Shown here: in pieces, positions 25,853 through 34,751 of the stretch
How the letters are laid out: every line of letters starts with the position of its first letter
How positions within the stretch are numbered: the stretch's first letter is position 1
Source of the DNA: Variovorax sp. PMC12
GTDB taxonomy: Bacteria; Pseudomonadota; Gammaproteobacteria; Burkholderiales; Burkholderiaceae_C
Reading direction: 5' to 3'
Assembly (NCBI RefSeq): GCF_003019815.1
Contig: NZ_CP027773.1
Coordinates: 3,297,001 to 3,361,000, forward strand
DNA: 64,000 bases
Program-made: the position numbers and the translations under genes
The notes under the pieces: model-generated
Seen by the model: the letters and a program-made list of their open reading frames with translations, nothing else
The model's database searches: none
Told to the model about the DNA's origin: nothing

Positions 25853-27316
25853 TCAGAGTTCGTCGCGGACCTTGCTGAAAACCTTCCAGAAAGTGGCGTC
25901 CTGCGAGGTCGCGAAGTTGATGCGCATCATGGTGCTCGGCGGCCGGCGCGCATGGAACAGCGAGCCCGGCGCCAGCAGGTAGCCCTGGTCGAGCATGCGC
26001 TGCGTGAGCGCGTCGGTGTCCACGCCCGTGTCGACCCAGCCGAACAGCCCCGCCGGCTCCGACGCGAAGGTGCAGCCGTGCGACATGGCGAGCTTCACCG
26101 CCCGCCCGCGCGCCCCGTCGAGGCGGATGCGCACCCGCTCCGAATGCCGGCGCAGCTGGCCCTGGTCGATGCACCACGACAGCGCCCGCTCGAACAGCGT
26201 GGGCGAGGTCAGCGTGGCCAGCAGCTTGGTCTCGAGCAGCCGCTCTTTCAGCGCGGGCGGCGCGGCCAGGAAGCCGATGCGCCAGTTGGGCGCCAGGATC
26301 TTGGCGAAGCCGCTCACGTAGATGGTGCGCTGCAGCCCGTCGAGCGCGCTGAGCCGGGTGGCGTGCTCGGGCGCGAGGTGGCTGTAGGTGTCGTCCTCGA
26401 CGATGTGGAAGTCGTGCTCGTTCGCCAGCTTGAGCACGCGGTGCGCGCTGCCCGGCGTGAGGCTGTAGCCGGTCGGGTTGTGCAGCACGCTCACGCTCAC
26501 GAACAGCTTGGGGCTGTGCAGCTTGCAGTACTGCGCCATCACCTCCAGGTCGGGCCCGTCGGCGCGGCGCGGCACCGGCAGGATGCGCATGCCCAGCGCC
26601 TCGAGCCGCGCGAATTCGAGCGCCCACCCCGGCTCCTCGACCATCACCGGGTCGCCCGGGCGCAGCAGCGTGCGGCTCACGATGTCCAGCGCGTGGGTGG
26701 CGCCGATGGTGGTCACGATCTGGTCGGGCGTGGCCGGCACGTTGATGCCCACCAGCTTCTGCGACAGGCTGCGCCGCAGGCTCATGTCGCCGGCGGGCTC
26801 GCCGTACTGGAGCGACAGCTCCTGCAGGGCGGCCGTGCTGGTCATGCGCCGGACGGCCGTGGGCATGAAGGTCGACGACATCCAGTCGGGCGGGAACACG
26901 CCCATGCCCGGCTGCGGCTTGTCGCTGGGCCGGTGGAACATGCTGCGGATCAGCGAGCTGGCGTCCGCCGGCACGCGCGAGGCCATCATCTGCACGGCGA
27001 TGGCCGCCGGCATGCCGATGGCATCCGGGCCATTGGTCCCATGGGTGCCATTGGTGCGATTGGCCAGGCGACCTTCCTGTACCGGCGCGGCGTCGCGCAC
27101 ATAGAAGCCGCGCTGCCGGCGGGCTTCGACCAGCCCCTGCGCCAGGAGCTGGTCGTACGCGGCGACGACCGTGTAGGGGCTCACCCCCTGCTGCCGCGCG
27201 CAATCGCGCACGGAGGGCAGCCGCGCGCCGGGCGGAAGCAGCCGGGTACGGATGCGTTCGGCCAGCCGGTCGGCCAGCTGCCCCGTGAGCGACTGGGTGG
27301 AGGTTCTTGTCAGCAT
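25853..27316 (-). CDS. MocR/PdxR-type transcriptional regulator (GntR wHTH + aminotransferase fold)
   Basis: 487 residues. The N-terminal GntR winged helix (about 10-80) has LPPGARLPSVRDCARQQGVS and YTVVAAYDQLLAQG; residues from about 110 form a class I/II aminotransferase domain with a PLP lysine in SGFAKILAPNWRIGF. MocR regulators sense PLP or its adducts with amino compounds. It is transcribed away from the LysE-led operon, and a 16-base inverted repeat lies between them, so it probably controls that operon. The ATG at 27316 is preferred over a TTG at 27370, which would place the start inside the repeat. Confidence 0.9.
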   Translation of the reverse strand: MLTRTSTQSLTGQLADRLAERIRTRLLPPGARLPSVRDCARQQGVSPYTVVAAYDQLLAQGLVEARRQRGFYVRDAAPVQEGRLANRTNGTHGTNGPDAIGMPAAIAVQMMASRVPADASSLIRSMFHRPSDKPQPGMGVFPPDWMSSTFMPTAVRRMTSTAALQELSLQYGEPAGDMSLRRSLSQKLVGINVPATPDQIVTTIGATHALDIVSRTLLRPGDPVMVEEPGWALEFARLEALGMRILPVPRRADGPDLEVMAQYCKLHSPKLFVSVSVLHNPTGYSLTPGSAHRVLKLANEHDFHIVEDDTYSHLAPEHATRLSALDGLQRTIYVSGFAKILAPNWRIGFLAAPPALKERLLETKLLATLTSPTLFERALSWCIDQGQLRRHSERVRIRLDGARGRAVKLAMSHGCTFASEPAGLFGWVDTGVDTDALTQRMLDQGYLLAPGSLFHARRPPSTMMRINFATSQDATFWKVFSKVRDEL

Positions 27317-27366
27317 GCGTGCCCGTGTTCCAGAAGAGCCTTGTGGGCTCTGTGCCGAAGGAATGA

Positions 27367-27416
27367 CCAATACAGTTTCAGTGTTTGTTTGATCATCTGT
27401 ACTGGAACTGTAATGG
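27367..27416. promoter_or_regulatory. Inverted-repeat operator between mocR-type gene and lysE operon
   Basis: Two 16-base arms, CCAATACAGTTTCAGT (27367-27382) and ACTGGAACTGTAATGG (27401-27416), are reverse complements at 14 of 16 positions, with an 18-base spacer. They lie between two divergent genes, one encoding a DNA-binding regulator. This is direct sequence evidence for a dyad; its role as operator of that regulator is inference from position. Confidence 0.65.
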
Positions 27417-27438
27417 TCTCAAGTTTAGAGTGTGTGTC

Positions 27439-28038
27439 ATGAACTGGCAAGAATTCACCGCGCTGCTGGTGCTGGCCACGGCGATGAGTTTCTCGCCCGG
27501 TCCCAACACCACGCTCTCGACCGCCCTGGCGGCCAACGGCGGCCTGCCGCGCGCAATGCGCTTCGTGGTCGCGGTGCCGGTCGGCTGGACGCTGCTTCTG
27601 GTGCTGTGCGCCGCAGGCATCGGCGCGCTGGTGGTGGCCGTGCCGCCGCTGCGGGTGGCCATCAAGGCCTTGGGCATCGGCTACCTGCTGTGGCTGGCCT
27701 GGAAGCTCAGCGGCAGCGCGACGCTCGGCAACGCCGACAGCGCCAGGCTGTCGGTCGGCTTCGGCCAGGGCGTGATGCTGCAGTTCGTCAACATCAAGGC
27801 GTGGCTGCTGGCGCTCACGCTGGTGGCCGGCTGGATCGCCGGGCAGCCCGACGCGCTGCGCCGCTTCGCCATCGTGGCGCCGGTGATGCTGTTCTTCGCC
27901 TTCGCCAGCAACTTCGCCTATGCGCTGGTCGGTGCCCTGCTGCGCGACTGGTTGTCCAAAGGCGCGCGGCTGCTGTGGTTCAACCGCGCGATGGGCCTGG
28001 TGCTGGTGCTCACCGCCTGGTGGATGGTGAGCGTATGA
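27439..28038 (+). CDS. LysE/RhtB-family amino acid exporter
   Basis: 199 residues, five to six membrane helices, with the family signature SFSPGPNTTLSTALAANGG near residues 16-34. LysE-type proteins export amino acids or related metabolites across the inner membrane by proton exchange. The ATG at 27439 gives the usual short N-terminus. It leads the operon facing the MocR-type regulator and overlaps the next exporter gene by ATGA. Confidence 0.88.
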   Translation: MNWQEFTALLVLATAMSFSPGPNTTLSTALAANGGLPRAMRFVVAVPVGWTLLLVLCAAGIGALVVAVPPLRVAIKALGIGYLLWLAWKLSGSATLGNADSARLSVGFGQGVMLQFVNIKAWLLALTLVAGWIAGQPDALRRFAIVAPVMLFFAFASNFAYALVGALLRDWLSKGARLLWFNRAMGLVLVLTAWWMVSV

Positions 28039-29021
28039 GGCCGGGCATCAAGGACGAGACGCTGGGCATGTGGCTCGGCGTCGTCGGCGTGGCCATGTTC
28101 GCCATCACGCTGCCGATGACGCGGCTGGCCACCGGCTCTCAAGACGCGCCGCAACTGTCGCCCTGGTTCGTCACGCTCGGGCGCGCGGCGCTGGCTGGCG
28201 TGCTGTCGGCCGTCTTCCTGCTGGTGACGCGCTCGCCGCGCCCGGCCCCGCACCAGTGGCGGCCGCTGGGCATCGCGGTGCTGGGCAATGCCGTCGGCTT
28301 TCCGCTGCTGCTGGCCTACGCGCTGCGCGTGGTCACGGCCAGCCATGCGGCGGTGGTGACGGCGCTGCTGCCGCTGGTCACCGCGGCCGTGGCGGCCTGG
28401 GTGCTGCACCAGCGCGCACGGCTGGGCTTCTGGCTCTGCGCCATCGCGGGCAGCCTGCTGGTGGTGGTGTTCTCGGTACTGCGCGCCAGCCAGGCGGGGC
28501 ACGGCTTCGGCTTCGAGTGGGCCGACCTGCTGCTGGTCGGCGCGGTCGTCGCGGCATCGTTCGGCTACATCTACGGCGCGCAGGTCACGCCGTCGCTGGG
28601 CGCCGAGCGCGTGATCTGCTGGGTCTGCGTGATGGCGCTGCCCGTCACGCTGCCGGCCACGCTGGCGCTTTGGCCGCGGCAGCCCGTTGCCACCTCGGCC
28701 TGGCTCGCCTTCGTCTACGTGGGCATGTTCTCGATGTGGATCGGTTTCTTCGCCTGGTATCGCGGCCTGGCGCTGGGCGGGGCGCTGCGTGTGAGCCAGA
28801 CGCAACTGCTGCAACCATTCCTGTCGATCCTGGCGTCGATCCCGCTGCTGGGCGAGCCGCTCGACGTGGTGACGCTGGGCTTCGCGATCGCGGTGGTGTC
28901 CACCGTGGTCGTGGGCAAGCGGCTGTCGCAGCCGGCCAGCCCCGCCACCAACCCGGCACAGGCCGCAGCGCCGAAAATGACGCCTGCCGCCGCCCGCAAG
29001 GCCAGCCCGCACGGACGCTGA
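28035..29021 (+). CDS. EamA/DMT-family transporter
   Basis: 328 residues with about ten membrane helices arranged as two EamA repeats (first about 12-145, second about 165-295). Motifs such as LGRAALAGVLSAVFLL, SHAAVVTALLPLVTA and the terminal LLQPFLSILASIPLLGEPLD are typical of drug/metabolite exporters. The Ala/Pro-rich tail (about 300-328) is cytoplasmic. The ATG overlaps the lysE stop, so the two exporters are co-translated. Substrate unknown. Confidence 0.87.
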   Translation: MRPGIKDETLGMWLGVVGVAMFAITLPMTRLATGSQDAPQLSPWFVTLGRAALAGVLSAVFLLVTRSPRPAPHQWRPLGIAVLGNAVGFPLLLAYALRVVTASHAAVVTALLPLVTAAVAAWVLHQRARLGFWLCAIAGSLLVVVFSVLRASQAGHGFGFEWADLLLVGAVVAASFGYIYGAQVTPSLGAERVICWVCVMALPVTLPATLALWPRQPVATSAWLAFVYVGMFSMWIGFFAWYRGLALGGALRVSQTQLLQPFLSILASIPLLGEPLDVVTLGFAIAVVSTVVVGKRLSQPASPATNPAQAAAPKMTPAAARKASPHGR

Positions 29022-29074
29022 TCCGCCGTACCCTCTCCTTCGAATCTCACCTCACCGCCTGAAAGAAGAAAGCC

Positions 29075-30277
29075 ATGAACTGGAAACTCGCCGCCCGCGC
29101 CGCAAAGATGAACCCCTCGGTGCTGCGTGAAATCCTGAAGGTCACCGAGCGCCCCGGCATCATCAGCCTGGCCGGCGGCCTGCCCTCGCCCAAGACCTTC
29201 CCGATCCAGGCGTTCGCCGACGCCTGCGCCGAAGTGCTGCACAACGACGGCCAGGCCGCGCTGCAGTACGCCGCCAGCGAAGGCTACGCGCCGCTGCGCC
29301 AGGCCGTGGCCGACATGCTGCCCTGGGACGTCGACGCCTCGCAGGTGCTCATCACCACCGGCTCGCAGCAGGGGCTGGACCTGGTCGCCAAGGTGCTGAT
29401 CGATCCGGGCAGCAAGGTGCTGGTCGAGACACCCACCTACCTCGGCGCGCTGCAGGCCTTCGGCCCGATGGAGCCGAACCCGGTGGGCGTGGCCAGCGAC
29501 GACGACGGCGTGATCGTCGATGACCTCGTGGCCAAGGCCAAGGACGCGCGCTTCGTCTACCTGCTGCCCAATTTCCAGAACCCCACCGGCCGCACCATGA
29601 CCGAGGAGCGCCGCGCCGCCGTGTCCGCCGCCGCCGCGCAAGCCAACCTGCCGATCGTCGAGGACAACCCCTACGGCGAGCTCTGGTTCGACGAAGCCCC
29701 GCCGCTGCCGCTGGCCGCGCGCAACCCCGAAGGCGTGATCTACCTGGGCTCGTTCTCGAAGGTGCTGGCTCCCGGCCTGCGCCTGGGCTTCCTGGTGGCG
29801 CCCAAGTCGATCTACCCGAAGCTGCTGCAGGCCAAGCAGGCGGTCGACCTGCACACGCCGATCTTCACGCAGCGCATGGTGTCGGCCGTCATGAAGGACG
29901 GCTTCCTGGACCGCCACGTGCCCACCATCCGCGCCCTCTACAAGCGCCAGCGCGACGCGATGATCGCCGCGCTCAAGCGCGAGATGGCCGGCCTGGACGT
30001 GAAGTTCAACGCGCCCAAGGGCGGCATGTTCCTGTGGGCGCGCCTGCCCGAGGGCGTCGACACCGTCACGCTGCTGCCCAAGGCGGTGGAGCGCAACGTG
30101 GCCTTCGTGCCGGGCGCGCCGTTCTACGCGGGCGAAGGCGATCCGCGCACGCTGCGCCTGTCGTTCGTGACCGCGAGCGTGGAAGAGATCGACACCGCCA
30201 TCGCCGCGCTGGCACAGACGCTGCGCGAAGAATTGGTGCTGCTCGGCGACAAACAGCTCGCAGCCGCCCAGATCTGA
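29075..30277 (+). CDS. PLP-dependent aminotransferase, class I/II (2-aminoadipate/AAT-I type)
   Basis: 400 residues. ISLAGGLPSPKTFPIQ near 32-47, ALQYAASEGYAPLR, NFQNPTGRTM and the PLP lysine in GSFSKVLAPGLRLGF. This is the group that resembles the aminotransferase half of MocR proteins (LysN-like, 2-aminoadipate or broad amino-acid transaminases). It is cytoplasmic. It follows two exporters and is followed by another, pointing to amino-acid turnover or overflow control. Exact substrate unresolved. Confidence 0.87.
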   Translation: MNWKLAARAAKMNPSVLREILKVTERPGIISLAGGLPSPKTFPIQAFADACAEVLHNDGQAALQYAASEGYAPLRQAVADMLPWDVDASQVLITTGSQQGLDLVAKVLIDPGSKVLVETPTYLGALQAFGPMEPNPVGVASDDDGVIVDDLVAKAKDARFVYLLPNFQNPTGRTMTEERRAAVSAAAAQANLPIVEDNPYGELWFDEAPPLPLAARNPEGVIYLGSFSKVLAPGLRLGFLVAPKSIYPKLLQAKQAVDLHTPIFTQRMVSAVMKDGFLDRHVPTIRALYKRQRDAMIAALKREMAGLDVKFNAPKGGMFLWARLPEGVDTVTLLPKAVERNVAFVPGAPFYAGEGDPRTLRLSFVTASVEEIDTAIAALAQTLREELVLLGDKQLAAAQI

Positions 30278-30299
30278 AAGCCCCACAAGGAGCCCTCCC

Positions 30300-30938
30300 T
30301 TGATCGGCCTCGCGACGCTCTCGCTCTTCCTGCTCGCGGTACTGGCGCTGTTCCTGTCGCCGGGCCCGAACATGGCGTTCGTGCTCTCGCACGGCGTGGC
30401 CCATGGTCCGCGCGGCGGGTTCGCGGCGGCCGTCGGCATCTCGGCGGCCGACCTGGTGCACACGCTGTTCGCCGCCACCGGCGTCACCGCGCTGGTGGCG
30501 GCGTGGCCGCCGTCGTTCGACGTGCTGCGTTATGCGGGCGCGCTGTACCTGGTGTGGCTGGCGGTGCAGGCGCTGCGAAGCGGCGGCGGCCTTCGCGTCG
30601 GCGCGCGGGCGCAGCCGGCCGGCTTCGGCCGCATCGTGCGCATGGCGCTGCTGAACAACCTTGTCAATCCGAAGGCGCTGCTGTTCTTCATGGTGTTTTT
30701 GCCGCAGTTCGTCGACGCCTCGCGCGGCAGCGTGCCGCTGCAGCTGGTGCAGCTCGGCGTGGTGCTGTCGATGGCCGCACTGGCCTTCAACACGCTGCTG
30801 GGCGCGTGCAGCGGCCAGATCGGCCGCTGGCTGCACGACCGGCCCGGCGCGGCGCGGTTGCAGAGCGGCCTGCTGGCCGCCGTGATGCTGGGGCTGGCCG
30901 TGCGCCTGCTCTTCCTCGATCGTCCTTCACCTCGCTGA
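30300..30938 (+). CDS. LysE-family exporter (TTG start)
   Basis: 212 residues with the LysE signature LFLSPGPNMAFVLSHG near residues 17-32 and five to six membrane helices. No ATG fits the N-terminus; the TTG at 30300 is supported by AAGGAG about nine bases upstream. It sits 22 bases after the aminotransferase gene in the same operon. Substrate unknown. Confidence 0.87.
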   Translation: MIGLATLSLFLLAVLALFLSPGPNMAFVLSHGVAHGPRGGFAAAVGISAADLVHTLFAATGVTALVAAWPPSFDVLRYAGALYLVWLAVQALRSGGGLRVGARAQPAGFGRIVRMALLNNLVNPKALLFFMVFLPQFVDASRGSVPLQLVQLGVVLSMAALAFNTLLGACSGQIGRWLHDRPGAARLQSGLLAAVMLGLAVRLLFLDRPSPR

Positions 30939-30950
30939 AGAGGGCTTGCC

Positions 30951-31787
30951 ATGAACGTTCTGAAGATCGCGGCCTTCTCCGATGGCGAGACGGGCGGCAA
31001 CCCCGCCGGCGTCGTCATCGCCGATGCGCTGCCGCCCGAGGCGCAGATGCAGCGCATTGCCGCGGAAGTCGGCTTTTCGGAAACCGCGTTCGCCGCCCGC
31101 GCCGATGACGGCGGCTGGCGCGTGCGCTACTTCGCGCCGCAGTCCGAGGTGCCCTTCTGCGGCCACGCGACGATCGCGCTGGGTGCCGCGCTGGCAATGC
31201 AGCAAGGCGACGGCGTGTTTCCGCTCGCGCTCAACAATGCGCGGATCACCGTGGAAGGCCGGCGCAGCGGCAGCCTGGTCGAGGCCGCGCTGCAGTCGCC
31301 GCCCACGCGCAGCGCCGCGGCGTCCCCCGAGCTTGTGGCCGAGGCCCTGGCCCTTTTCGGCCATGCCCGGCAAGACCTGGATCCGCGCATCCCGCCGGCC
31401 GTCGCCCATGCGGGTGCCGACCATCTGGTGCTGGCCCTGAATAGCCGCGCAGCGCTGTCGGCGATGCAATACGAGCTGGAGGCCGGCCGCGCGCTGATGG
31501 CCCGCGCCGGGCTCACGACCATCGTGCTGGTCTTTGCCGAGACCGCGCAGCGGCTGCACACGCGCAACCCCTTCGCGTCCGGCGGCGTGTACGAAGACCC
31601 CGCCACCGGCGCCGCCACGGCCGCGCTGGCCGGCTACCTGCGCGACATCGGCTGGCCGCACGGCGGCGCCATCGACGTGGTGCAGGGCGAAGACATGGGC
31701 ATGCTGTCGCGCCTGCGCGCCGACATCTCGCCCGTGCCGGGCAGCTCCATCCGCGTGTCGGGCACCGCGCGCATCATGCGGCCCTGA
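30951..31787 (+). CDS. PhzF-family isomerase-like protein (first copy)
   Basis: 278 residues of the PhzF/diaminopimelate-epimerase fold. Conserved elements: GGNPAGVV near 15-22, catalytic glutamate in GFSETAF (about 41-47), FCGHAT and YEDPATGAATAALAGYL near the C-terminus. Many PhzF relatives have no known substrate; phenazine genes are absent here, so a phenazine role is unlikely. GAGG-containing ribosome site before the ATG; 12 bases after the lysE gene. A second, divergent PhzF lies two genes downstream. Confidence 0.87.
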   Translation: MNVLKIAAFSDGETGGNPAGVVIADALPPEAQMQRIAAEVGFSETAFAARADDGGWRVRYFAPQSEVPFCGHATIALGAALAMQQGDGVFPLALNNARITVEGRRSGSLVEAALQSPPTRSAAASPELVAEALALFGHARQDLDPRIPPAVAHAGADHLVLALNSRAALSAMQYELEAGRALMARAGLTTIVLVFAETAQRLHTRNPFASGGVYEDPATGAATAALAGYLRDIGWPHGGAIDVVQGEDMGMLSRLRADISPVPGSSIRVSGTARIMRP

Positions 31788-31822
31788 GCCGCCGAAGAAC
31801 CAGCAAAAGAAAGAACCCGATC

Positions 31823-32464
31823 ATGCTCAATATCTGGGGCCGCATCAGCTCGATCAACGTCCGAAAGGTAGTGTGGTGCGCGCAGGAACTCGGGCTCGAC
31901 TTCCAGCGCACCGAGGCCGGCGGCAAGTTCGGCATCGTGCAGACGCCCGAATACCTGGCGCTCAACCCGAATGCCATGGTGCCCGCCATCGACGACGGCG
32001 AAGGCGCCGAGCGCGTGACGCTGTGGGAGTCGAACGTGATCGTGCGCTACCTTTGCGCCAGGCATTCGCACGGCAATTTCTACCCGAGCGAACTGCCCGC
32101 GCGCTTCGACGCCGAACGCTGGATGGACTGGCAGCAGACCACGCTCAACCGCGCGAGCCGCGACGCCTTCATCCAGTGGGTGCGCACGCCGCCGTCGGAA
32201 CGCCAGAGCGCGCTCATCGACGCCTCGGTGCGCGAGAGCGAAGCGCTGTTCGCGATTCTCGACGCGCACCTGGCCAGGCGCGCCTATCTCGGCGGCGACA
32301 GCTTCACCATGGCCGACATCCCCGTCGGCTGCGAGGCGCACCGCTGGTTCGGCCTGCCCGCGGCCGAATACCGCCGGCCGAGCTGGCCGAACGTGGAGCG
32401 CTGGTACGCCGATCTCCTTTCCCGCCCCGGCACGCGCGGCGTGCTCGATCTAAGCCTCGAATGA
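31823..32464 (+). CDS. Glutathione S-transferase family protein
   Basis: 213 residues: thioredoxin-like N-terminal domain (about 1-82) with the GST elements MVPAIDD and LWESNVIVRYLC, and an all-helical C-terminal domain with SFTMADIPVG, the N-capping box of GSTs. Ser/Asn near residue 10 (RISSINVRK) is the probable glutathione-activating position. Likely cytoplasmic detoxification. It overlaps the next phzF gene by ATGA. Confidence 0.88.
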   Translation: MLNIWGRISSINVRKVVWCAQELGLDFQRTEAGGKFGIVQTPEYLALNPNAMVPAIDDGEGAERVTLWESNVIVRYLCARHSHGNFYPSELPARFDAERWMDWQQTTLNRASRDAFIQWVRTPPSERQSALIDASVRESEALFAILDAHLARRAYLGGDSFTMADIPVGCEAHRWFGLPAAEYRRPSWPNVERWYADLLSRPGTRGVLDLSLE

Positions 32465-33393
32465 AACTGATGAAATCCCGCCCCTTCAAGCAAGTCGACG
32501 TCTTCACGGCCACGGCCTACCGCGGCAATCCGCTGGCCGTGGTGATCGACGGCGACGGCCTCGACGACGCCGCGATGCAGCGCTTCGCGCAGTGGACCAA
32601 CCTGTCCGAGACCACCTTCCTGCTGCCGCCCACCGAACCGACGGCCGACTACCGCGTGCGCATCTTCACGCCCGGTGGCGAGCTGCCCTTTGCCGGCCAC
32701 CCGACCATCGGCAGCTGCCATGCATGGCTGCAGGCCGGCGGCAAGCCCAAGGCGCCCGGCATGGTGGTGCAGCAATGCGGCGCGGGGCTGGTGCCGCTGC
32801 GCCGCGAGGGCGAACGCCTGGCCTTTGCCGCGCCGCCGCTCAAGCGCAGCGCGCCCAGCCCCGCGCTGCTGGCCAAGGTGGCCGGCGCGCTGGGCCTGAA
32901 GGCGCAGCAGATCATCGCGGCGCAGGTGCTCGACAACGGCCCGGTCTGGTTCGGCCTGCTGGTCAATGACGCCGACGCCGTGCTGGCGCTCACGCCCGAC
33001 CACCGCACGCTCAAGGAGCTCGGCGTGAAGGCCGGCGTGGCGGGCGTTCCCGCGGCCATCGACACCTCGCCGCTGATCGGCCGCTCCAACCGCGAGGCCC
33101 GCGCCTTCGGCAACCGCCCGGCCGTCGAGTACGACGACGGCGCGAAGATCGACCTCGAGGTGCGCGCCTTCGCCGAGCCTGTCGGCGTGCAGGAAGACCC
33201 GGTCACCGGCAGCCTCAACGCGAGCCTGGCCGAGTGGCTGATCGCCGACGGCCACATGCCCGAGCGCTATCTCGCGGCGCAAGGCCAGTGCCTCGGCCGC
33301 GCCGGGCGCGTGTACATCGAGCGCGACGCCGAAGGCCGGATCTGGGTCGGCGGCGACGCCGTGACCTGCATCGACGGCCAGGTCACGCTGTAG
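32461..33393 (+). CDS. PhzF-family isomerase-like protein (second copy)
   Basis: 310 residues; QVDVFTATAYRGNPLAVV near residues 11-28, catalytic glutamate in LSETTFLL, LPFAGHPTIGS, and VQEDPVTGSLNASLAEWL near the C-terminus. It is diverged from the PhzF at 31.0 kb, so the pair is not a recent duplication. The ATG at 32461 overlaps the GST stop; an ATG at 32470 is possible. A much longer frame from 31534 reads through the GST gene and is not real. Confidence 0.88.
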   Translation: MKLMKSRPFKQVDVFTATAYRGNPLAVVIDGDGLDDAAMQRFAQWTNLSETTFLLPPTEPTADYRVRIFTPGGELPFAGHPTIGSCHAWLQAGGKPKAPGMVVQQCGAGLVPLRREGERLAFAAPPLKRSAPSPALLAKVAGALGLKAQQIIAAQVLDNGPVWFGLLVNDADAVLALTPDHRTLKELGVKAGVAGVPAAIDTSPLIGRSNREARAFGNRPAVEYDDGAKIDLEVRAFAEPVGVQEDPVTGSLNASLAEWLIADGHMPERYLAAQGQCLGRAGRVYIERDAEGRIWVGGDAVTCIDGQVTL

Positions 33394-33395
33394 GC

Positions 33396-34100
33396 ATGAC
33401 GACCGCCATGCGTGCGCGACTCGACCACCTCGTGATCGCCGCGGCCTCGCTCGACGAGGGCGTGGCGTGGTGCGAAGCCACGCTCGGCGTCGTGCCGGGG
33501 CCGGGTGGCACCCATCCGCTGATGGGCACGCACAACCGGCTGCTGAATATCGCGAGCGATGCATTCCCGGCGGCCTACCTGGAAATCATCGCGATCGAGC
33601 CCGGGCGGCAGCCCGCGCGGCCGGGCACGCGCCGCTGGTTCGACCTGGACGACCACGAACTGCGGGCCGGCCTGGCCCGGCAGGGGCCGCGGCTGATCCA
33701 TTTCGTCGCGCGCGTGCCCGACGCGCATGCGGCCATGCGCGCCCTGGCGCACGAAGAGCATGCGCACATCGACCGCGGCCAGTTGCTCGAAGCCTCGCGC
33801 GACACGCCGGCCGGCCGGCTCGAATGGCAGATCACCGTGCGCGACGACGGCCAGCGGCTGTTCTACGGCGCGCTGCCCACGCTGATCCAGTGGGGGCCGG
33901 TGCACCCCACCGACGCGATGCCGGCGTCCGGCCTTGCGATGCGCGCATTGCGGGCCACGCACCCGCGCGCACCCGCCCTTGCGGCGGCCCTGTCGGCCAT
34001 CGGCATGCAGGACATGCACGTCGATGCCGGCCCGCCCAATCTCGTCGCGCTGCTCGACACGCCGCGCGGCCCCGTCACGCTCGAATCCAAAGGACTCTGA
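33396..34100 (+). CDS. Glyoxalase-like (VOC) domain protein
   Basis: 234 residues. The opening LDHLVIAAASLDEGVAWCEATLGVVPGPGGTHP is typical of Glyoxalase_3 (PF13468) VOC proteins, with a His metal-ligand candidate in LDHL and another in THPLMGTHNRL. Function of this subgroup is mostly unknown; a metal-dependent dioxygenase, lyase or isomerase is possible. It starts two bases after the second phzF stop (ATG at 33396), in operon with the exporter that follows. Confidence 0.8.
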   Translation: MTTAMRARLDHLVIAAASLDEGVAWCEATLGVVPGPGGTHPLMGTHNRLLNIASDAFPAAYLEIIAIEPGRQPARPGTRRWFDLDDHELRAGLARQGPRLIHFVARVPDAHAAMRALAHEEHAHIDRGQLLEASRDTPAGRLEWQITVRDDGQRLFYGALPTLIQWGPVHPTDAMPASGLAMRALRATHPRAPALAAALSAIGMQDMHVDAGPPNLVALLDTPRGPVTLESKGL

Positions 34101-34105
34101 CGATC

Positions 34106-34738
34106 ATGCTGACACTCACGGAAATCGCGTGGTTCGCCCTCGCCTCCCTGCTGCTGGCGCTCACGCCGGGGCCGAACATGATCTATTGCGTATCGCGCAC
34201 GCTGATCCAGGGGCGCCGGGCCGGACTCATCTCGCTGGGCGGCGTGCTGTCGGCTTTTCTGGTGCACCTGTTCGCGGCGGCGCTGGGCCTCACCGCGCTG
34301 CTGCTGGCCGTGCCGCTCGCATTCGACGCGATCCGCATCGCCGGCGCGGCCTACCTGATGTGGCTCGCATGGCAGGCCGTCAAGCCCGGCGGCAACGCGC
34401 CCTTCGAGGCCCGCGCGCTGCCGGCCGATCCGCCGGCCAGACTGTTCCGCATGGGGTTTCTCACGAACCTGCTGAACCCGAAGGTGGCGATGTTCTATCT
34501 CTCGTTCTTTCCGCAGTTCATCCATCCCGAGCGCGGCTCGGTGCTGCTGCAGAGCATGCAGCTGGGCGCCGCCCAGATCGCGACAAGCGCGGCGGTCAAC
34601 ACCGTGATGATCGTCGGCGCCGCCAGCATCACCGCGGTGCTGTCGCAAAGCGCGGGCTGGCTGCGCGCGCAGCGCTATGTGATGGGCAGCGTGCTGGCCG
34701 CGCTGGCGGTGCGCGTGGCGCTGACCGAACGCAAGTGA
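34106..34738 (+). CDS. LysE/RhtB-family exporter
   Basis: 210 residues with the signature LALTPGPNMIYCVSRTLIQG near 17-36, GFLTNLLNPKVAMFYLSFFPQF near 112-133, and about six membrane helices. These are typical of RhtB-type homoserine/threonine exporters. It lies directly ahead of a threonine dehydratase gene, which suggests hydroxy-amino acids as cargo. The ATG at 34106 is five bases after the previous stop. Confidence 0.88.
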   Translation: MLTLTEIAWFALASLLLALTPGPNMIYCVSRTLIQGRRAGLISLGGVLSAFLVHLFAAALGLTALLLAVPLAFDAIRIAGAAYLMWLAWQAVKPGGNAPFEARALPADPPARLFRMGFLTNLLNPKVAMFYLSFFPQFIHPERGSVLLQSMQLGAAQIATSAAVNTVMIVGAASITAVLSQSAGWLRAQRYVMGSVLAALAVRVALTERK

Positions 34739-34751
34739 GCAAGGACCTCCG

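Noticed and set aside
32461..33393. Phenazine biosynthesis assignment for the PhzF proteins
   Set aside because: No other phz genes are present, and PhzF relatives are widespread with unrelated roles.
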